Shown here piece by piece: positions 59,601-64,000 of a DNA stretch of 64,000 bases (the first letter of the stretch is position 1; each line of letters begins with the position of its first letter). A model generated the notes under the pieces. That model was not told where the DNA came from. It made no database searches and saw only the letters and a list, made by a program, of their open reading frames with translations. Both the position numbers and the translations under genes were made by a program. Source of the stretch: a virus; IMG/VR virus record IMGVR_UViG_3300022698_000267, positions 209,564-273,563 of that record; one strand, 5' to 3'.

Positions 59601-62600
59601 TGGAACACCTGATAGTTTCTTTGATGGCCTGATAGATGAAGTAGTTGTTTTCAAAGACATCCTGACTACAGATGAAATTGATGCTATTAGGGAAGGAATC
59701 TATATTGGAACAAGTAGTTCTTCAAGTTCTTCAAGTTCTTCTTCCAGTTCAAGTAGTAGTTCAAGTAGCTCTTCTAGTTCTTTGAGTATATCTTCTTCGA
59801 GTTCAATTTATCCTTGGTTAGGGACTTGGGCTAATAGAATAGAATTAACAATAGATTCTTCTAAAGTTGATTCTAATTTAATTGATTTTCCAGTGATGAT
59901 TAAGCTATCAACATCTTCAGGAATAACTTCTGCTGATGTTACTGCTGTATTTGATGAATTAGCTTCAGATGCAAATAGAAAGAAAATAGCTGTTACAGAT
60001 TCTGGTTGTAATCAGCTTTATGTAGAAATAGAACTTTGGGACGATGCAAATGAAGAAGCATGGTTACATGTTTCTGTTCCTTCAGTTTCTAGTTCTGTGG
60101 ATACTACTTTATATTTATTTTATGATTCAACTCAATCAGATAATACTTCTTACGTAGGAGATACTAATGATTTAGCAGCTCAAACTGTTTGGTCAGAAGG
60201 ACAATATAAAGCTGTTTATCACATGGAACAAGATCCTAATGGAGATGTTGCTGATGCTATAAAAGATTCAACAGTAAATGCAAATCACTTAACCCCTTCT
60301 GGATCAATGACTACTGCTGATTTAGTTCCAGCACAAACAGGTAAAGGGATTGATTTAGATGGAATTAATGATAAATTAGTAAATTCATCTTATTCAGAAA
60401 ATATGGGTTATTGGTTGGTTGAAGCAGTTGTTTCTTTTGGTTCTTCATATCGCCAGCCCATAGTTGTACTTGGAGAAGCTAGTGATGCTTTTGATGTTGA
60501 TATAGCTACTGGATCTGGAAGTACGCTTCTTACATCTACAAGAACAAGTGCTACATTCAACACTACTTCTGGGAGTTCAACAGAACCTGCAACAGATGGA
60601 ACATTTTACCATGTGGCAAGTGTATATGATGGAACTGATTTAATTTTATATGTCAATGGAACTGAAGTAGCTTCTACGACAGGAGATGAGTATTCTACTG
60701 GAAGGACTGGATTAGTTTTAGGATATGGGAATAATTTATATGGTTGGGGAGAAGTATGGCATGATGGAATTATATCTGAACTTAGAATAAACGGATCACG
60801 TTCTGCAGGATTTGTTAAGGCTTCTTATAATAGTTTGTTTGATTCTTTGGTTACTTTTTCTGAAAGTGAAGTTTCAAGTTCTTCTTCAAGTTCATTAAGC
60901 ATTTCTTCTTCAAGTTCGAAAGGTTCAGATAGTATTTCCAGTTCTTCTAGCTCTTCAAGCAATTCTTCTTCTAGTTCTTCAAGCTCTAATTATCCTTGGT
61001 TAGGAACATGGGCTAATAGAATACAACTTACAATAGATTCTTCAAAAATTGATGAAACTTTAACTGACTTCCCAGTGACGATTCAGCTTGGCACGGCTTC
61101 TGGTGTTGGTGATGCTGATACGTCAGCAGTTTTTGATGAACTAACCTCCGATGCTAATAGAAAGAAAATAGCTGTTACAGATTCTAGTTATAATCAACTT
61201 TATGTCGAAATTGAAAAATGGGATGATGCAAATGAAATCGCCGTCCTCCATGTAAAAGTTCCTTCCGTCTCAAGTTCTGCTGATACCACTTTATATCTGT
61301 TCTATGATTCTACTCAGGATGATAATACATCCTATGTAGGAGACACCACCGATGCTGTTACGCATAATGTTTGGGATTCTAATTTCGTTGGTGTCTGGCA
61401 CATGGCTCAAGATCCAAATGGTGACGCTTCTGGAGCGATAAAAGATTCTACATCAAACGGAAATGACGGAACTCCTAACGGAACTATGACCACGGCTGAT
61501 CTTGTCGCTGGTAAAATCGGGGATGGAATTGATTTTGATGGGTCTGATGATTGGATAGAATTGACGAATACGGCTGGTTTGTCCCCTGAAGCTGGTAACG
61601 TAACTGTCGAAGCCATCGCGTCAATCGATGCGCTTGGGTCTACCCATCATTTATTTACAAATTACGATTCAGACATAACGTCTGTTTATAATTTATATAT
61701 ATCTTCTGTGAACGTAGGTGGAGCATTCTTTAGGGACGAAGACTCAGATTCCGCATCTGCTGTGGGTTCATCTGGGATTTCTGGCTCTACTTTTTATTAT
61801 TTTGCCGGGGTTCGGGACGGCACAACCGCATATATTTATAAAGATGGTTCACAAGATGGGACAGCCACGAATGCCAGTTTGGGGACTATCAGCACGAACG
61901 TTGGATCACCTCCGGTAATAGGATGCCAAAAATACAACATTGCAGAATATAATCATTGGGATGGTGTTATATGTGAAATTCGCATATCCTCAACAGCCCG
62001 TTCAGCAGCATGGATCAAAGCTACCTACAATAGTCTTTGGGATTCGCTGATTACGTTTTCAGAAGAAAGTAGTTCTTCATCAAGTTCGAGTAGTAGTTCA
62101 AGTAGCAGTAGATCATCAAGTTCGAGTAGTAGTTCATCATCAAGTTCAAGTTCATCTTTTAGTTCATCTTCTAGTAGCTCAAGTGAATCATCAAGCTCAT
62201 CTAGTAGATTAACATTAGGAAATAATGATTTTAGTAGTGATAGTAATTGTGTAGCTTTATGGAAATTTGAAGAAGGTGCATTAACGACTGATTCAATCGG
62301 GACAAATACGCTCACCGATAACAACACAGTAGGTACAAGCACTGGTGACTATAAGGAGGGGTCTGCGTGTGCGGATCTTGAACTTAGTAATTCAGAGTAT
62401 TTTTCTATTACAGATACAAACCTTGATGCTGGATTCCCATTAAAAGATGGTGACTCAAACAAGAAAATAAGTGTCTGTCTTTGGTTTAAAATAGAGAGTT
62501 TAGCATCAACAGGTGTGCTTTTTAACAAATGGGATTATTCATATAGTGATAGATCAATAGTATTAATGGCTACTGATACGCCAAATTTTGTATTAGCTGC

Positions 62601-64000
62601 TGGGCATACTAGCGGAACCGATGGAGAAAATCTGTATCTTGATGGTACTCCTCAAACTGGCAGGTGGTATCATGCCGGATTTACATATGACGACACAGAT
62701 AAAAGTTGGCAATTGGTTATATGGGATGATACGGCTGGTAGTAAAGTTGTTGATACTTCAGGTACAGCAACAAACAATATCAATGTATGCGATGCCCCGC
62801 TTACTATTGGAGCGATGCTTGGGCTTGGGAACCCTGTAAATATTTTTGACGGTTTAATAGACGAAGTAGTTGTCTTCAAAGACATCCTGACCACGGATGA
62901 AATTGACGAAATCCGTGCTGGAACATACGGCATCCTTGATACGGGTAGTTGGGCCAACAGCATCGAACTCACCATCGACTCATCCAAAGTTGATTCCGAT
63001 CTTGAAGATTTCCCCGTTACAATTCAACTTAATTCATCTTCAGGTATTGGTTCTGCTGATGTTACCGCTGTCTTTGATGAACTTGGATCTGACAGCAAGA
63101 AGATCGCTGTCACCGATTCCAGTTATCGCCAGTTATTCGTTGAAATAGAGAAGTGGGACGATACCGGAGAAGAGGCTGTCCTCCATGTAAAAGTACCCTC
63201 TGTTTCAAGTTCTGCCGACACGGTTTTATATCTCTATTACGATTCTACTCAATCAGATAATACTTCATATGTTGGTGACACCACCGATGCTGTAACACAT
63301 AATGTTTGGGACTCTAACTTTGTCGCTGTTTATCATATGTCTCAAGTTCCGAATGGTGATGTTGCAGACGCTATTAAAGATTCAACGTCAAATGCTAATA
63401 ATGGTACACCCGATGGGTCTATGACCACTGCTGATCTAGTGTCAGGTCAAGTTGGTGATGGAATTGAATTTGATGCAGTAGATGATGCCATTATTGTTCC
63501 AAATCATGCTACTCTTAACTTCGGGACCGGAGATTTTACATTTGAGACGATTATTAAAACGTCTGATCCTGTTTCAAGGCTCATCTATAAAGGAATACAT
63601 ACCGATTCAGGTGATGGTTATTATCGAGTGTATTTAAGAAGTTCTGACCCTTATGTTCGTGTTACAGTTGATAATGTATCTACTGAAATCCAATCAGATG
63701 ATCAGCCAATAGATTATGCAGACAATTCTTATCATTATATAGTTGGTCAAAGAGATGGGGATTATTTACGGGTTTTTGGAGATGGTGCTGAGAAAGGAAC
63801 TGCAATATCTGGTGCAAATGCCATTGATGTTGACAATAATAATGCTTTTTATATTGGTAATGATGAAGGTAATTCTGCAACTTCTAAGATAATGGATGAA
63901 GTTCGCATTTCAAATATAGTCCGTTCAGCCGCTTGGATAAAAGCCACCTACAACAGCCTCTGGGATTCTTTATTAGAGTATTCTGTTGAAGCAGTAAGTT
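56638..64000 (+). CDS. Second modular lectin/poly-Ser giant protein (3' partial)
   Basis: A continuous frame from ATG 56638 to the window end, at least 2454 codons with no stop. It repeats the module types of the preceding giant: LamG-like modules (NCVALWRFEDGALTTDSIGTNTLTDNNTVGTS) at 56650, 57546, 58995 and 62219; DUF2341-type modules at 59810, 60990 and 62940, each with a LamG-like part; and one DNRLRE-like module at 58386. They are joined by poly-Ser linkers, except that the last LamG and DUF2341 modules abut directly near 62940. The start follows AGAGGGA. Segments differ sharply in G+C (for example 56680-56780 and 62940-63200 are GC-richer). A glycan-binding tail fibre is likely; the C-terminus is not seen. 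Confidence 0.85.
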   Translation, partial: MPSTNNFTNDPNCVALWRFEDGALTTDSIGTNTLTDNNTVGTSTGDYKEGSACADLDHVNSEYFSIADDELDSGFPIKSGASSIKFSCCGWFKAGTLGNYYGIISKYDYGNSGRTFIVQSDSSSNFSVAIGYNSGQNGETLENSYHLSSGKWYHFAFTFDNSDNSYKIVLWDDFIGSKVVNVSGNATNSIYPAAGTLGIGAYFNSDSPVAVWDGLIDEVVVFKDILTTEEIDLIRQGQYVGTSSSSISSSSSSSSSSSSSSSSSRSSSSSSSLSSSRSSSSSSSSSESSSSSSSRSSSSSSSSTVLHNDFSGDSNCVALYRFEDGALTTDSIGTNTLTDNSTVGQSLVDAKEGAACADFDEINSEYFSIANADLDSGFPLKNGDTNKVISICAWVKFENVVASHPIFSFYEYGLNKKSIDIATINAPSFRFRISYDGSNTEVLYEGGTPQTGRWYHVGATFNDSDKSWQFVVWDDTASSKIIDQSGTATNNIYVTDGPLSIGAWLDNGSPGVGLHDGLMDEVVVFKDVLTTDEIDLIRQGLYVGVSSSSSSSSSSSKSSSSSSSSSSLSSSSSSSSSSSSKASTDSGTFYPVVGEDDGFAYSTTLYNDKNYFEIGRITTSGSIAFIRFPNLNIPAGSTIITAMLRLTCYQTSSSTTVNLKINFSDVDNATIPVDRYEVQGLTLTTATTNWSSVPGFSNGVKYDSPSIIAPLQEIIDRGGYESGNAVMAVISDNGSSNYAYRFISTLEYNSGTEKPELYVEWVEPSTSSSSSSTSSSSSSSSSSSSAVLHNDFSADNNCVALWSFESGALTTDSIGTNTLTDNNTVGTSTGDYKEGAACADLELSNSEYFSITDADLDSGFPLKSSSSSKSFSICGWFKCRSIDANMQIFAKRESDYRTVYCYILNSGDEFQFAIGVGTGTSELLYSGLTLTVGRWYHLGFTYNDANRSWMLVLWDDTSGTKIVNTSGTATDNIFVNDATFAIGSRVLDGTPDSFFDGLIDEVVVFKDILTTDEIDAIREGIYIGTSSSSSSSSSSSSSSSSSSSSSSSLSISSSSSIYPWLGTWANRIELTIDSSKVDSNLIDFPVMIKLSTSSGITSADVTAVFDELASDANRKKIAVTDSGCNQLYVEIELWDDANEEAWLHVSVPSVSSSVDTTLYLFYDSTQSDNTSYVGDTNDLAAQTVWSEGQYKAVYHMEQDPNGDVADAIKDSTVNANHLTPSGSMTTADLVPAQTGKGIDLDGINDKLVNSSYSENMGYWLVEAVVSFGSSYRQPIVVLGEASDAFDVDIATGSGSTLLTSTRTSATFNTTSGSSTEPATDGTFYHVASVYDGTDLILYVNGTEVASTTGDEYSTGRTGLVLGYGNNLYGWGEVWHDGIISELRINGSRSAGFVKASYNSLFDSLVTFSESEVSSSSSSSLSISSSSSKGSDSISSSSSSSSNSSSSSSSSNYPWLGTWANRIQLTIDSSKIDETLTDFPVTIQLGTASGVGDADTSAVFDELTSDANRKKIAVTDSSYNQLYVEIEKWDDANEIAVLHVKVPSVSSSADTTLYLFYDSTQDDNTSYVGDTTDAVTHNVWDSNFVGVWHMAQDPNGDASGAIKDSTSNGNDGTPNGTMTTADLVAGKIGDGIDFDGSDDWIELTNTAGLSPEAGNVTVEAIASIDALGSTHHLFTNYDSDITSVYNLYISSVNVGGAFFRDEDSDSASAVGSSGISGSTFYYFAGVRDGTTAYIYKDGSQDGTATNASLGTISTNVGSPPVIGCQKYNIAEYNHWDGVICEIRISSTARSAAWIKATYNSLWDSLITFSEESSSSSSSSSSSSSSRSSSSSSSSSSSSSSSFSSSSSSSSESSSSSSRLTLGNNDFSSDSNCVALWKFEEGALTTDSIGTNTLTDNNTVGTSTGDYKEGSACADLELSNSEYFSITDTNLDAGFPLKDGDSNKKISVCLWFKIESLASTGVLFNKWDYSYSDRSIVLMATDTPNFVLAAGHTSGTDGENLYLDGTPQTGRWYHAGFTYDDTDKSWQLVIWDDTAGSKVVDTSGTATNNINVCDAPLTIGAMLGLGNPVNIFDGLIDEVVVFKDILTTDEIDEIRAGTYGILDTGSWANSIELTIDSSKVDSDLEDFPVTIQLNSSSGIGSADVTAVFDELGSDSKKIAVTDSSYRQLFVEIEKWDDTGEEAVLHVKVPSVSSSADTVLYLYYDSTQSDNTSYVGDTTDAVTHNVWDSNFVAVYHMSQVPNGDVADAIKDSTSNANNGTPDGSMTTADLVSGQVGDGIEFDAVDDAIIVPNHATLNFGTGDFTFETIIKTSDPVSRLIYKGIHTDSGDGYYRVYLRSSDPYVRVTVDNVSTEIQSDDQPIDYADNSYHYIVGQRDGDYLRVFGDGAEKGTAISGANAIDVDNNNAFYIGNDEGNSATSKIMDEVRISNIVRSAAWIKATYNSLWDSLLEYSVEAVS

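Noticed and set aside
46417-62210. Poly-Ser repeat tracts as CRISPR or noncoding satellite
   Set aside because: They lie in frame in long continuous coding sequences and have no spacer-repeat structure.
45373-64000. Diversity-generating retroelement acting on the fibre genes
   Set aside because: No reverse transcriptase, template repeat or A-biased variable repeat is seen in the window; similarity between modules is ordinary homology.
1-64000. tRNA genes, integrase or attachment sites
   Set aside because: No cloverleaf-like sequence with a GTTCRA-type T arm was noticed and no recombinase is present; this was judged by eye and a tRNAscan run would settle it.

Overview
The window is part of a large, AT-rich, strictly lytic-looking tailed-phage genome. 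There is no integrase, and no host housekeeping neighbourhood apart from the metabolic genes phages commonly carry. Genes are tightly packed with short overlaps, strong AGGAGG-type ribosome sites, T4-like recombination and replication genes, and very large virion or adsorption proteins. No terminase, capsid, portal or tail-sheath gene is recognisable here, so the head module must lie elsewhere. The host cannot be named from the sequence.

Bases 1-5.7 kb hold a replication/recombination block: a DnaX-like clamp-loader subunit (cut by the window start), a probable UvsY-like mediator, a gp32-like ssDNA-binding protein, an unexpected caspase-fold protease, a UvsX/RecA recombinase, a possible EVE/PUA-like protein and a PD-(D/E)XK nuclease. 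Bases 5.7-17.6 kb hold a nucleotide, NAD and RNA metabolism block: NAD-dependent DNA ligase, PRPP synthetase flanked by two small paralogous P-loop proteins, a lytic transglycosylase, an HD hydrolase, RtcB RNA ligase, a GC-richer cassette with a VWA protein, an adenylosuccinate-synthetase homologue, several small Zn-ribbon proteins, a GGQ-only release-factor-like protein and nicotinate phosphoribosyltransferase. Bases 17.6-21.6 kb hold a Rad50/Mre11 (gp46/gp47-like) system in which the Rad50 ATPase is split into two genes with the nuclease between them.

Bases 21.6-27.5 kb are a minus-strand operon of probable structural proteins. From 27.6 kb rightwards the plus strand carries a second Mre11-like phosphoesterase and then structural/adhesion proteins. 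A minus-strand dNTP island (class II ribonucleotide reductase NrdJ and a thymidylate-synthase-family enzyme) at 33.8-37.0 kb interrupts them. From 37 kb onward come an 1821-residue kelch-propeller protein, several small virion-like proteins, a 3620-residue protein and an at least 2454-residue protein (cut by the window end). The last two are built from LamG-like, DUF2341-like and DNRLRE-like modules joined by poly-serine linkers.

Working together, NrdJ, the ThyA-like enzyme, Prs and the PurA homologue supply nucleotides. PncB with Prs could supply NAD+, which the phage ligase consumes. RtcB with the GGQ protein could repair or rescue damaged translation machinery. The most novel-looking observations are a pair of conserved intergenic RNA-like elements with compensatory changes, the hook-split Rad50, the phage caspase, the RtcB/GGQ and PncB/Prs combinations, a recurrent AATACTA promoter-like motif, an apparent ATT-initiated gene, and the mosaic poly-Ser lectin giants.
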